A stretch of DNA of 64,000 nucleotides, taken from positions 62,001-126,000 of the forward strand of contig JBKHXF010000008.1 in the NCBI GenBank assembly GCA_046566145.1, given 5' to 3'. Under the pieces are notes generated by a model. That model was not told where the DNA came from. It saw only the letters and a program-made list of their open reading frames with translations, and made no database searches. The translations under genes were made by a program, and so were the position numbers. The stretch's first letter is position 1; each line of letters opens with the position of its first letter. The stretch is from JBKHXF01 sp046566145 (lineage in GTDB: Bacteria > Actinomycetota > Nitriliruptoria > Nitriliruptorales > Nitriliruptoraceae). Below, piece by piece: positions 43,154-51,023 of the stretch.

Positions 43154-44881
43154 GTGGCGGACGTGACGGACGGGGACGCCACGGGCTCCCGTCGCAACTC
43201 CGCCCTCGTGGCGGCCGGCATCCTCCTCTCGCGGCTCTCCGGCCTCGTCCGGGAGCGCGCGGTCGGGTACTTCCTCGGCCGCTCCTTCGCCGCCGACGCC
43301 TTCGTCGCGGCCTTCCGCATCCCGAACCTGCTGCAGAACCTCCTCGGCGAGGGCGTGCTGTCGGCCTCCTTCATCCCGGTCTACAGCCGACTGCTGCACG
43401 AGGGGCGCGACGAGGAGGCGGCGCGGACCGCCGGCGCGGTCCTCGGCCTCCTGAGCGCGACCGCCGGCGCGGTGGCGCTCCTCGCCGTCCTCGCCGCGGG
43501 TCCGGTCATCGGCCTGCTCACCCCCGGCATCGAGCCCGCGACGCGGGAGCTCGCGGTCACGCTGCTGCGCCTGATCGCCCCGGGCATCGCCCTGCTGGTC
43601 GTGTCCGCGTGGTGCCTCGGCGTCCTCAACTCCCACCGCCGCTTCTTCCTCTCCTACGCGGCGCCGGTCGTGTGGAACCTCGCCCAGATCGTCGCGCTGG
43701 TCGCGGCCGGCGTCCTGCTCCTCGACGACCTCGGTGCCCCGGAGGCCGCCGGCGCGGACGTGCTCGCCGGCATCGCGAGGGCGCTGGCCGTCGGCACCCT
43801 GGTGGGCGGCCTGCTGCAGGTGCTCGTCCAGCTGCCGACCGTCCGCGGGCTGGCCGGTGGACTCCGCCCGAGCCTGCGTCGGGACCTGCCGGGCGTCCGC
43901 GACACGCTGCGCGCCTTCGGTCCGGTGGTCGCGGGGCGCGGCGTCGTCCAGCTGCTGACGTTCGTCGACCTCGTCCTGGCGTCGCTGCTCGCGACCGGGG
44001 CGCTCACCGCCCTCCAGAAGGCCCAGATCCTCGCCCTGCTGCCCATCTCGCTGTTCGGGATGTCCGTCGCGGCCGCCGAGCTGCCGGAGCTCTCGACGGC
44101 GGGTCCCGACGACCGGGCCCGGCTCGGGCGACGCCTCGACGCCGGGCTCGAGCGCATCGCCTTCTTCGTCCTGCCGACCGTCGTCGCGTTCGTCGTCCTC
44201 GGCGACCACGTCGTCGGCGCCCTGTTCCAGACCGGGGCGTTCGACCGCCGCGACACCCAGGTGGTGTGGCTCGTCCTCGCCGGCGCGACCGTGGGCCTGG
44301 TCGCGACCACGTCGAGCCGGCTGCTCCAGTCCGCCCTGTACGGGACCGGGGACACGCGTGGCCCGGCCACGCTCGCCGTGGTCCGCGTCGTGCTGGCCGG
44401 GGCGCTCGGTGCCCTGCTCATGCTGCAGCTCGACCGGGTCGTGCTCACCGACACGGGCATCGGGCTCGGGCTCGCGCCCGGCGCCACCCTGCCCGCGTTC
44501 ACACCCCTGCCGGCGGACGTGCGCGCGTCCACGACCCTGGCGCACCTCGGCGCGGCCGGCCTCACGCTCGCGTCGGGCGCGACGGCGTGGGTCGAGTTCC
44601 GCCTCCTGCGCGAGCTGGTCCTGCTCCGGCTCGGGCACGACGTCCGCGCCGGCGGTGCGGCTCGTGGCCGACTGCTCGCCTCGGCGGGCGTCGCCGCCGT
44701 GGTGGCGCTGGCGTCGCGCGTCCTCGTCGCGGGTCTGCACCCCGTGCCGGCCGCGGTCGTGGCCGTCGGGCTCACCGGCGGCGTCTACGTCGCGGTGGCC
44801 GCGTTCCTGGGCGTCACGGAGGCGCGGGTGCTGCTCGACCAGGTGCATCGCCGCGTGACGCGGGGCCGACCGGCGGGGTGA
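43154..44881 (+). CDS. murJ: Lipid II flippase MurJ (MviN family)
   Basis: A 575-residue membrane protein with about 14 hydrophobic segments. The start contains GILLSRLSGLVRERAVGYFLG and AFVAAFRIPNLLQNLLGEGV (substrate-cavity Arg residues), followed by SASFIPVYSRLL, hallmarks of MviN/MurJ. It moves lipid-linked peptidoglycan precursor across the membrane. Unlike mycobacterial MurJ, no kinase-like C-terminal domain is present. It is convergent with the DUF2017 gene. Confidence 0.9.
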   Translation: MADVTDGDATGSRRNSALVAAGILLSRLSGLVRERAVGYFLGRSFAADAFVAAFRIPNLLQNLLGEGVLSASFIPVYSRLLHEGRDEEAARTAGAVLGLLSATAGAVALLAVLAAGPVIGLLTPGIEPATRELAVTLLRLIAPGIALLVVSAWCLGVLNSHRRFFLSYAAPVVWNLAQIVALVAAGVLLLDDLGAPEAAGADVLAGIARALAVGTLVGGLLQVLVQLPTVRGLAGGLRPSLRRDLPGVRDTLRAFGPVVAGRGVVQLLTFVDLVLASLLATGALTALQKAQILALLPISLFGMSVAAAELPELSTAGPDDRARLGRRLDAGLERIAFFVLPTVVAFVVLGDHVVGALFQTGAFDRRDTQVVWLVLAGATVGLVATTSSRLLQSALYGTGDTRGPATLAVVRVVLAGALGALLMLQLDRVVLTDTGIGLGLAPGATLPAFTPLPADVRASTTLAHLGAAGLTLASGATAWVEFRLLRELVLLRLGHDVRAGGAARGRLLASAGVAAVVALASRVLVAGLHPVPAAVVAVGLTGGVYVAVAAFLGVTEARVLLDQVHRRVTRGRPAG

Positions 44882-44902
44882 GCCGGCAGGACACCGTCCG
44901 AG

Positions 44903-44916
44903 CTCGGCCGGCCGAG
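44903..44916. terminator. 14-bp palindrome between convergent genes
   Basis: CTCGGCCGGCCGAG is a perfect palindrome 21 bases after the murJ stop and nine bases before the end of the convergent gene; it may serve both transcripts as a weak terminator. Confidence 0.35.
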
Positions 44917-44924
44917 GCGGTGGG

Positions 44925-45458
44925 TCAGAGCGTGTCGGGGTCGACCTCGGCGTGGAAGGCCACGCTCGCGGGGTCGAGGATCCCCAGCAGCTGCTCCTGG
45001 TACCACGCGAGGTGGTCGACCACGGCGAGCACCTGCGCCTCGGGGTCGTCCTCGCCGAGCGATGCCCGGTCGAGCTCCTCGACACGGATGCGCGCCGCCA
45101 GGGTCAGGCGGACGTCGTTGAGGACGCCGAGCACGAGCAGCGGCTCGTCGTCGACGAGGTCCACCCGCAGCCGCTGGCTCCCCCGGACGGGAGCCGCACG
45201 GTCGAGCACCGCGGCGAGGGCCTCGAGCCCGGCGCGCTTCCCCCGCTCCAGGTCGTCGCGGATCATCGACCGCAGCTCGGCGTCGGCCTCGTCGTCGCCC
45301 GTGACCGTCGACGGGAACAGGCGAGCCACCCCCGGGTCGGCCGGGTCCTGGTCGTCGAGGGTCGCGCCCAGGCCACGCCCGAGACGCTGCAGCAGGTCGA
45401 CCTCGAAGGCCTCGAGCTCCCAGCGGATCCGGTCGCCGCGCCGGCGCATCCGGCTCAC
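44925..45458 (-). CDS. aosR: DUF2017 / AosR-like regulator
   Basis: 177 residues: MSRMRRRGDRIRWELEAFEV at the start and LRVDLVDDEPLLVLGVLNDV near residue 97 match actinobacterial DUF2017, always next to clpS. The mycobacterial member AosR (Rv1332) is described as a redox-responsive regulator acting with a sigma factor. GTG 45458 overlaps the clpS stop (GTGA). Function by family only. Confidence 0.75.
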   Translation of the reverse strand: MSRMRRRGDRIRWELEAFEVDLLQRLGRGLGATLDDQDPADPGVARLFPSTVTGDDEADAELRSMIRDDLERGKRAGLEALAAVLDRAAPVRGSQRLRVDLVDDEPLLVLGVLNDVRLTLAARIRVEELDRASLGEDDPEAQVLAVVDHLAWYQEQLLGILDPASVAFHAEVDPDTL

Positions 45459-45784
45459 GACGCGCGCTGCATCGTGGCGTGCAGGCCGTGCTCGTGGAGC
45501 TGCTGCACGTACATCTCCGCCTGCTCGCGGGGCTCGGAGGCCACCAGGGCCTTGCCGCGGGTGTGGACCTCGAGCATCAGCTTGCGAGCGACGGGCTCGT
45601 CGTGCCCGAGCACCTTGCGGAACACGAACACGACGTAGCTCATCAGGTTGACCGGGTCGTCCCAGACGATGACGTCCCAGGGGCGGTCCGGCCGGACGTC
45701 GGAGAGGACGTCGGTCATCTCCTCGCGCACGGGGGTGGGCAGCGCGCCGGCGGCGCGCTGTGCGGTCGCGGCGGCGGCACCCAT
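45455..45784 (-). CDS. clpS: ATP-dependent Clp protease adaptor ClpS
   Basis: 109 residues. The core is PWDVIVWDDPVNLMSYVVFV, then FRKVLGHDEPVARKLMLEVH and TRGKALVASEPREQAEMYVQ, with the substrate-pocket Asp-Asp and the hydrophobic groove. ClpS delivers N-degron proteins to the Clp ATPase. ATG 45784 lies ten bases after the cold-shock gene stop, so the three genes form an operon. Together with aat it gives the N-end rule. Confidence 0.93.
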   Translation of the reverse strand: MGAAAATAQRAAGALPTPVREEMTDVLSDVRPDRPWDVIVWDDPVNLMSYVVFVFRKVLGHDEPVARKLMLEVHTRGKALVASEPREQAEMYVQQLHEHGLHATMQRAS

Positions 45785-45794
45785 GCCCGGTGCG

Positions 45795-46100
45795 TCAGCG
45801 CCGGCGGCGGCGCGCCTGGCGACGGGCGCGGTCGCGCTCCTCGAGCTGGTCCCACGTCGGCGGCTGCGACAGGGTGCGACCGACGAGGCTGGCGCCCACC
45901 GCCGCCTTCACCACGGTCACGTCGGACGCGGTCTTCTCGCCGCTCTCGTCCTCGCGGACCTCGAACTCGACGAGGTCGCCCGGGTTCGCCTCGCCCTTGA
46001 GGGCCTCGGCGTGGAAGAAGATGTCCTCGCCCTCGTCCTCGGTGGTGACGAAGCCGAAGTTGCGGTCGGCGTTGAAGACCTTGAGTCGTCCGGTCGGCAT
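45795..46100 (-). CDS. Cold-shock domain protein with basic tail
   Basis: 101 residues. A cold-shock domain fills residues 1-68: GRLKVFNADRNFGFVTTED (RNP1-like, NFGFV), EDIFFHAEAL (RNP2-like) and VEFEVREDESGEKTASDVTV. The remaining 30 residues end in a run of Arg (DRARRQARRRRR). It binds single-stranded RNA or DNA. The basic tail is longer than in usual CspA proteins. It heads the csp-clpS-aosR operon; the 264-base gap above (46101-46364) shows no gene. Confidence 0.85.
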   Translation of the reverse strand: MPTGRLKVFNADRNFGFVTTEDEGEDIFFHAEALKGEANPGDLVEFEVREDESGEKTASDVTVVKAAVGASLVGRTLSQPPTWDQLEERDRARRQARRRRR

Positions 46101-46364
46101 GTGCGGTGGTTCCTGTGGTCGGCGCGGGAGGCGTGGAGCCGGTCCGCGCGGGTGCAGACGTTGGTCGGGCGCCGTGGTGGGCACCGGTGCCGCGGATCGC
46201 GCCGGGGTCGCTGGGCGACCGCAGGGGCGGTCACGCGAGCACGGGCGTGCGCAGGGCCGTCCGGGACCCGGTGGCACCGCGTGCCGGAGGCGTCCGTGGA
46301 GGGTAGCGACTCGTGCGCGCCTGCCACACCCCCGCGTGCGGGGCGTGTGGACGGACGGTCGCGC

Positions 46365-46658
46365 TCAGCCCAGCGCGGCCGCGTAGGCGCGCGCGGCGTC
46401 CTCGACCTCGTCGACCGCGCCGGCGGCGAGCGCCTCCAGCGGGGTGCGCCCGTCGAGCCGGCGGGCCGGGCTCGTGAGCCACCGCCCGGCGTCCTCGTCG
46501 CTCGCCCAGCCCTGCAGGACCCGCAGGACGTCGAGGGCCGCGAGCAGCGGGTCCCGCTGGCCCTCGACGACCTCGGCGTCGAGCAGGGCGTCCACCGGGT
46601 CGTCACCGACGATGGCGCGGAGCTCCGCCTCGTCGTCGAGCGGGTCGTCGCGGTACAC
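46365..46658 (-). CDS. DUF2384-like (MbcA/ParS/Xre C-terminal type) protein
   Basis: 97 residues. The pattern VLRVLQGWASDEDAGRWLTS, then LDGRTPLEALAAGAVDEVED resembles the C-terminal toxin-binding domain of Xre/MbcA/ParS antitoxins (W, L..P, GrTPle.L..G). No N-terminal helix-turn-helix is present and no RES-type toxin gene is adjacent. GTG 46658 follows the previous stop by 9 bases, with TAGGAG as ribosome site, so it is co-translated with the coiled-coil gene. Confidence 0.5.
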   Translation of the reverse strand: MYRDDPLDDEAELRAIVGDDPVDALLDAEVVEGQRDPLLAALDVLRVLQGWASDEDAGRWLTSPARRLDGRTPLEALAAGAVDEVEDAARAYAAALG

Positions 46659-46667
46659 GGGCGGCTC

Positions 46668-47003
46668 CTAGGCGCTGCGACGCTTCAGGGCGTCGTGCTC
46701 GGCCTCGCACTCGGCGACGAAGCGCTCGGCCGCCTCGACGCGCTCCGGCAGCCGGTGCAGCTCGTCGGCGAGCAGCCGCCGGCGCTGCTCGAGGACCTCG
46801 CCCAGCGGGCCGTCGTTGTGGCCGAGCGCGCGGCGCATACGACGGTCGACGGCCTCGTCGAGCTCGCGACCGGCGGCGACGAACGCGTCGATGCGGGCCC
46901 GCTCGGCGCGCAGGTACTCCTCCCAGCGCTGCAGGGAGGTGACCTCCTCGCGCGCCCGCAGCAGCGCGAAGTAGGCGGTCTCGACGTCGTCGGTGCGTGC
47001 CAC
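46668..47003 (-). CDS. Coiled-coil hypothetical protein
   Basis: 111 residues, almost wholly helical and charged: REEVTSLQRWEEYLRAERAR, RMRRALGHNDG, LEQRRRLLADELHRLPER, VEAAERFVAECEAEHDA. No family known. Starts at GTG 47003 directly after the SRPBCC gene (stop 47011-47013) and is followed by the DUF2384-like gene; the three are one unit. It may be the partner of the DUF2384-like protein. Confidence 0.55.
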   Translation of the reverse strand: MARTDDVETAYFALLRAREEVTSLQRWEEYLRAERARIDAFVAAGRELDEAVDRRMRRALGHNDGPLGEVLEQRRRLLADELHRLPERVEAAERFVAECEAEHDALKRRSA

Positions 47004-47010
47004 GTGGACC

Positions 47011-47445
47011 TCAGACCGCCTCGGCGCGCTTCTTCAGCCCCGACAGCCCGGTGTCGAGGATCTGCTTCGCCGCACGCTTCTTCATGAACCCGGGCAGCGG
47101 GATGTCCACGTCGGCCTCGAGCGTGTAGGTGACCTTGGTCACGTCGCCCTGGTCCTCGAGGACGTAGGCCCCGTCGAGCTGCGTGATCGTCTCGCCCTCG
47201 ACCAGGGTCCAGGAGACCTCCTCGGTGCCCTGGTACGCGTAGGAGAGCGTGTAGGCGACCTCCACGACCTTCGCGTCCACGGCGAACCGGGCGCGGGCCG
47301 GGCGCCCCTCGGCGTCGGTCTCGAGGACCTCGGCCGACTGCATGCCCTCGGCCCACGACGGGTAGGCCTCGATGTCGGTGATCACGGCCAGCACCGTCTC
47401 CGGGCTGGCGGCGATGGTGACGCTGTCGGAGACCTTCTGACCCAT
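47011..47445 (-). CDS. SRPBCC-family (START-like) protein
   Basis: 144 residues of the helix-grip fold. SDSVTIAASPETVLAVITDI, EAYPSWAEGM and LEADVDIPLPGFMKKRAAKQ match the actinobacterial cyclase/dehydrase subfamily related to mycobacterial Rv2185c. These bind hydrophobic ligands; the ligand is unknown. ATG 47445 follows GAGAGGAAG. Confidence 0.8.
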   Translation of the reverse strand: MGQKVSDSVTIAASPETVLAVITDIEAYPSWAEGMQSAEVLETDAEGRPARARFAVDAKVVEVAYTLSYAYQGTEEVSWTLVEGETITQLDGAYVLEDQGDVTKVTYTLEADVDIPLPGFMKKRAAKQILDTGLSGLKKRAEAV

Positions 47446-47543
47446 CGGGCTTCCTCTCCCTGGCCCGCGGACGGGCCGCGGCGTGGTGTGGCGGCGGGCT
47501 GCCGCGTCGCGCTGCCGGTGCGTGCGGCGAGCGGTGGCCGAGC

Positions 47544-48614
47544 CTAGCCAGCGGCACCGGCGGCGTCGGGACGACCGTCGGGGCCCACGTCCGGTCGGGG
47601 GACCTCGAGCTCGGCACGGATCCGGGCCACCCCGGCCTCGAGCTCGCGCAGGGTCCGCACGTCCCGGGCGACCTGCCGACGCAGCCGCGCGAGCTCCTGC
47701 TCCGCCGGGCCGAGCGCGCGACCGTCGGGGGCGTCCCAGGCGGGGCAGAGGGCCCGGAAGTCGCACCACTCGCAGAGCCGGTTCGGCGTCGGTCCGAACT
47801 CGCCGGCGCGGACCGACCGGGCGGTGTCGACGACGGCCCGCCGCGCCGCCTCGAGGTCGAGCTCGTCGCGGTCGACGCGGACCTCGAGGCCGGCGACCAC
47901 GAAGTCGAGGCTGACCGTGCGGGGCAGGCGCCCGTACAGGTGCTCGCACGCCAGCGCGTAGATGGCGAGCTGCAGGCTCCGCGCGACCCGGGCCCGGTCG
48001 GAGACGCGGCGGTTGGTCTTGTAGTCGACGACGTGCAGGTCGCCGGCGTCGTCCACGTCGACGCGGTCGATCGAGCCGACGACCACGGCCTCCTCGCCGA
48101 CGGGGAGCTCGAACCACACCTCGGTGGCGGCGGCGGGCCGGTAGGTGTCGCGGACCCGCGCGTGGTAGCGCCGCAGCACGTCCTGGGCGTGGCGGTAGTG
48201 CGCGAGCTGCTCCTCGCGCTCGAGCCCCTCGAAGCCGCTCGCGTCCCACCCGTCGTAGAGGGCCTGCAGCAGCTCCTCCTCGCTGGGGCAGGCGGGGAGC
48301 TTGCGGTCGTGGAACGCCTCGAGGGCGGCGTGGACGGAGGTCCCGAACGACAGCGCCGGGGACGGCACCCCGGGCAGCCGGTCCACGTACGCGTACCGGA
48401 ACGCGAGCGGGCAGGTCCGGTAGCGGTCCACCCGGCTGAACGAGAGGCGGACGCGCCCGTCCTCGTCGATCAGCGGGGGTGTGGACGGCTCGAGCTCAGC
48501 CGGCACCGCGACGTCGAGCAGCGCCGGCTGCTCCCCGTGTGACGGCTCGACCCCGCCGCCGGCGCGCGTGGCGGCCGCGGGGACCGGGCGGGGGGTGGAG
48601 GAGGCGCTCGACAT
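47544..48614 (-). CDS. RecB-family PD-(D/E)XK exonuclease with Fe-S site
   Basis: 356 residues. Nuclease residues: His95 (SFGTSVHAALEAFH), Asp173 (GSIDRVDVDD) and Asp187-x-Lys189 (VVDYKTNR). Four cysteines, Cys68 (YRTCPLAF), Cys291, Cys294 and Cys300 (LCEWCDFRALC), form the Cas4/AddB-type [4Fe-4S] site. This is the actinobacterial stand-alone RecB-like nuclease, probably in DNA repair. A Pro/Glu-rich N-terminal 45 residues appears disordered. ATG 48614. Confidence 0.87.
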   Translation of the reverse strand: MSSASSTPRPVPAAATRAGGGVEPSHGEQPALLDVAVPAELEPSTPPLIDEDGRVRLSFSRVDRYRTCPLAFRYAYVDRLPGVPSPALSFGTSVHAALEAFHDRKLPACPSEEELLQALYDGWDASGFEGLEREEQLAHYRHAQDVLRRYHARVRDTYRPAAATEVWFELPVGEEAVVVGSIDRVDVDDAGDLHVVDYKTNRRVSDRARVARSLQLAIYALACEHLYGRLPRTVSLDFVVAGLEVRVDRDELDLEAARRAVVDTARSVRAGEFGPTPNRLCEWCDFRALCPAWDAPDGRALGPAEQELARLRRQVARDVRTLRELEAGVARIRAELEVPRPDVGPDGRPDAAGAAG

Positions 48615-48664
48615 GGTCGTGCCGACCGTACCGACGGCGGGCGTGGACGACGAGGAGGTGCCGG

Positions 48665-49489
48665 TCAGCCGTGCGGTCGCCCGTGGACGAGCGCGAGCGC
48701 CGCGCCGTGCAGGCGCCCGTTGCTCGACAGGGCGCTGCCGTTGTCGGCGCTCTCGACGCCGTCGAGGTCGGTGAAGCGACCGCCGGCGGCGGTCACCACC
48801 GCCCGGACCGCGGCGAGGTCCCAGGTGCTGACGGCCGCCTCGACGGCGACCTCCGTGGAGCCCGCGGCGACGAGGCAGTGGGCCCAGAAGTCGCCGTAGC
48901 CACGCTGTCGCCGGGTGCGCGTGGCGGCCCGCTCGACGGCGCCGAGCAGTCCCCGCTCGGCGAAGTGGGACAGCCCCCCGAACGCGACCTCGGCGTCGGC
49001 GAGGTCGTCGACCTCGGACACCCGCACGGGCCGACCGTCCTGGTGCGCGCCCACCCCGACGACCCCGTCGAAGCGGGTGCCGAGCCCCGGCGCGCTCACC
49101 ACCCCCACCACGTCGTCGCCACCGACGCGCAGGGCGATGAGGGTCGCGAAGATCGGGTTGCCCTTGACGAAGTTCGAGGTGCCGTCGATCGGGTCGACGA
49201 TCCAGCGCGGGGCCTCAGGGTCGCCGACGAGCCCCTCCTCCTCCCCCAGCACGGCGTGCTCGGGGAAGCGCTCGGCGATCGCGGCCCGGATGGCCGACTC
49301 GACGCCGCGGTCGGTCGAGGTGACCCACGTGCCGTCGTCCTTGACGTCGACGTCGGTGGTCCGGTCCCGCCGGGATCTCCACGCGGGCAGCGTCAGCGCG
49401 TCGGCGAGGTCCGCGAGCTCGTGCGCGAACGCGAGCTCGGCGGCCCAGGCGCCCGGGACGGGCGCGCCCGCTCCCCCGGCCACGCTCAC
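48665..49489 (-). CDS. hisN: HisN-like histidinol-phosphatase (IMPase family)
   Basis: 274 residues. Metal-binding motifs: GTWVTSTDRGVES, LGEEEG, WIVDPIDGTSNFVKGNPIFA and STWDLAAVRAVVTAAGG. The start ADLADALTLPAWRSRRD matches actinobacterial histidinol-phosphate phosphatase HisN rather than inositol phosphatase, but other phosphate monoesters are possible. GTG 49489 overlaps the stop of the unknown upstream gene (GTGA). Confidence 0.75.
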   Translation of the reverse strand: MSVAGGAGAPVPGAWAAELAFAHELADLADALTLPAWRSRRDRTTDVDVKDDGTWVTSTDRGVESAIRAAIAERFPEHAVLGEEEGLVGDPEAPRWIVDPIDGTSNFVKGNPIFATLIALRVGGDDVVGVVSAPGLGTRFDGVVGVGAHQDGRPVRVSEVDDLADAEVAFGGLSHFAERGLLGAVERAATRTRRQRGYGDFWAHCLVAAGSTEVAVEAAVSTWDLAAVRAVVTAAGGRFTDLDGVESADNGSALSSNGRLHGAALALVHGRPHG

Positions 49490-49959
49490 CAGTCGAACGA
49501 CATGCCGTCGAACCGGAGGATGATGTCGTTGGGCTGCACGGTGAGGGTGACCTCCTCGCGCGGGACCCACAGCGGGATGCAGGGGCCCTGCCCGGCGTGG
49601 CCCATCAGACAGATCTGGATCTGCCCGCTCTCGTCGAGCCCGACGATCTGGCGCGCGTAGCTCAGCAGCTCGTGGAACTCCGCGTTGCCGGCGCGACGCT
49701 TCTGGTACGCCATCGCCCACTTCGACTCGGACTTGCCGTAGTTCGCGATGACCTGGCCCGGGGTCAGCTTCGTCAGCGAGGTGACGCTGCGGACCCCGAC
49801 GAGGGCCTTGTCCTGCTTGGGGGTCTTGCCCAGGCGCACGGCGGCGTCCGGCTCGGCGAGGCGGCCCGGGAGGTCGGAGAGCTCGAAGTTGCCGGCCGCC
49901 TGGGCGGCCTTCTGCCGCTCGACGGGGATCGTCACCTCGAGCTTGTCCTTGGTGGCCAA
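49486..49959 (-). CDS. Hypothetical protein, 157 residues
   Basis: Not recognised. It starts with TTG 49959 and AGGAGCCCC as ribosome site. The first part (ATKDKLEVTIPVERQKAAQA) is charged; the middle SESKWAMAYQKRRAGNAEFH and LLSYARQIVGLDE is helical; the C-terminus holds beta-like QIQICLMGH and VTLTVQPNDIILRFDGMSFDW. Less GC-skewed and more Lys/Gln-rich than most neighbours. Its stop overlaps hisN, so they are co-expressed. Confidence 0.6.
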   Translation of the reverse strand: MATKDKLEVTIPVERQKAAQAAGNFELSDLPGRLAEPDAAVRLGKTPKQDKALVGVRSVTSLTKLTPGQVIANYGKSESKWAMAYQKRRAGNAEFHELLSYARQIVGLDESGQIQICLMGHAGQGPCIPLWVPREEVTLTVQPNDIILRFDGMSFDW

Positions 49960-50105
49960 CGGGGCTCCTGCCGGTCTGGTGCGTCTGGGGTGCAGGCGGG
50001 GCCTGCGGGGTGCGGGTGGCCGGTGCGCGGCCGACGAGCGAGGGTACCGACACGCCGCCGGGCGGACCCGGCGGTGGGCCCGGCCCGACGCCGTGGCGCG
50101 GTGGG

Positions 50106-50178
50106 TAGCCCCGACCGGGTTCGAACCGGCGTACCCGCCTTGAAAGGGCGGTGTCCTGGACCACTAGACGACGGGGCC
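50106..50178 (-). tRNA. tRNA-Glu (UUC)
   Basis: 73 bases with a full cloverleaf: acceptor GGCCCCG / CGGGGCT with a G-U first pair, D arm GTCGTCTAGTGG, anticodon arm CCGCC-CTTTCAA-GGCGG with anticodon UUC, T arm CCGGTTCGAACCCGG, discriminator A. CCA is not encoded exactly. Stands alone between ppm and the 157-residue gene. Confidence 0.95.
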
Positions 50179-50236
50179 GTGGGGGCCGGAGGGTAGCGAC
50201 GCCCCGGGGCGGGGCGACCGCCTCGCCGCTCGCGGC

Positions 50237-50992
50237 TCAGGCGGCCGGACGTCCGGCGCGCACCGACCGCGGGTGGGTGGGGCCGGCGGACCGAGGGCCG
50301 CGCAGCCCCCACTGCAGCACCCGCCACAGCGCTTCGAGGACGATGGCGCGGCTGATCTTGCTCGCGCCGGCGGTGCGCTCGACGAAGGTGATGGGCACCT
50401 CGCCGATGGCGTACCCGGCGCGCCACGTCAGCAGGGCCGTCTCGAGCTGGAACGAGTAGCCGTCGCTTCGCAGGTCGAGCAGGCCGATGTCCTCGAGCAC
50501 GCAGCGTCGGAACGCCCGGAACCCCGACGTCGCGTCGCGCACCGGCAGCCCGGTGACGGTGCGCACGTAGAGGTTGCCGCCGGCGGAGAGGGCGAGCCGG
50601 TGCACGGGCCAGTTCTCGATGCGTCCGCCGGGGACGTAGCGCGACCCGATGACGAGGTCCGCGCCGGCGGTGGCCGCGACGAGCTCGGGCAGCTGCAGCG
50701 GGTCGTGCGAGAGGTCGGCGTCCATCTCGACCAGCACGTCGTAGCCCCGCTCCAGCCCCCACCCGAGCCCGGCGCGGTAGGCGGGACCGAGCCCCTCCTT
50801 GCCGCTGCGGTGCAGCACGTGGACCTCGGGGTGCAGCCCGGCGAGCTCGTCGGCGACCTCGCCGGTGCCGTCGGGCGACGCGTCGTCGACGACGAGCAGG
50901 TCGACGTCGACGTCGGCGGCGAGGGTCCGGGCCACCACCTCACGGATGGTGGCGCGCTCGTCGTAGGTGGGGACGACCACGAGGGTACGCAC
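50237..50992 (-). CDS. Polyprenol-phosphate mannose synthase (GT2)
   Basis: A 251-residue GT-A glycosyltransferase: VVPTYDERATIREVVART, LLVVDDASPDGTGEVADEL, VEMDADLSHDPLQLPEL (DxD-type metal site) and the GSRYVPGG, ATSGFRAFRR and TFVERTAGASKIS blocks typical of dolichol-/polyprenol-phosphate mannosyltransferases. It loads mannose on polyprenol phosphate for cell-wall glycolipids or protein mannosylation. GTG 50992 with AGGAG is the start. Directly downstream of lnt; in mycobacteria the two are fused as Ppm1. Confidence 0.88.
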   Translation of the reverse strand: MRTLVVVPTYDERATIREVVARTLAADVDVDLLVVDDASPDGTGEVADELAGLHPEVHVLHRSGKEGLGPAYRAGLGWGLERGYDVLVEMDADLSHDPLQLPELVAATAGADLVIGSRYVPGGRIENWPVHRLALSAGGNLYVRTVTGLPVRDATSGFRAFRRCVLEDIGLLDLRSDGYSFQLETALLTWRAGYAIGEVPITFVERTAGASKISRAIVLEALWRVLQWGLRGPRSAGPTHPRSVRAGRPAA

Positions 50993-51023
50993 GGGAGGCT
51001 CCTGCTCGGGGGGACGGCGCCGG

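Noticed and set aside
46365..47003. Toxin-antitoxin operon
   Set aside because: Only the DUF2384-like half is recognisable; the partner is a charged coiled coil with no toxin motif. Kept as a lower-interest observation only.
50104..50143. Small peptide reading VAPTGFEPAYPP at the tRNA-Glu locus
   Set aside because: This is the common translation artefact of a tRNA gene's complementary strand, not a protein.
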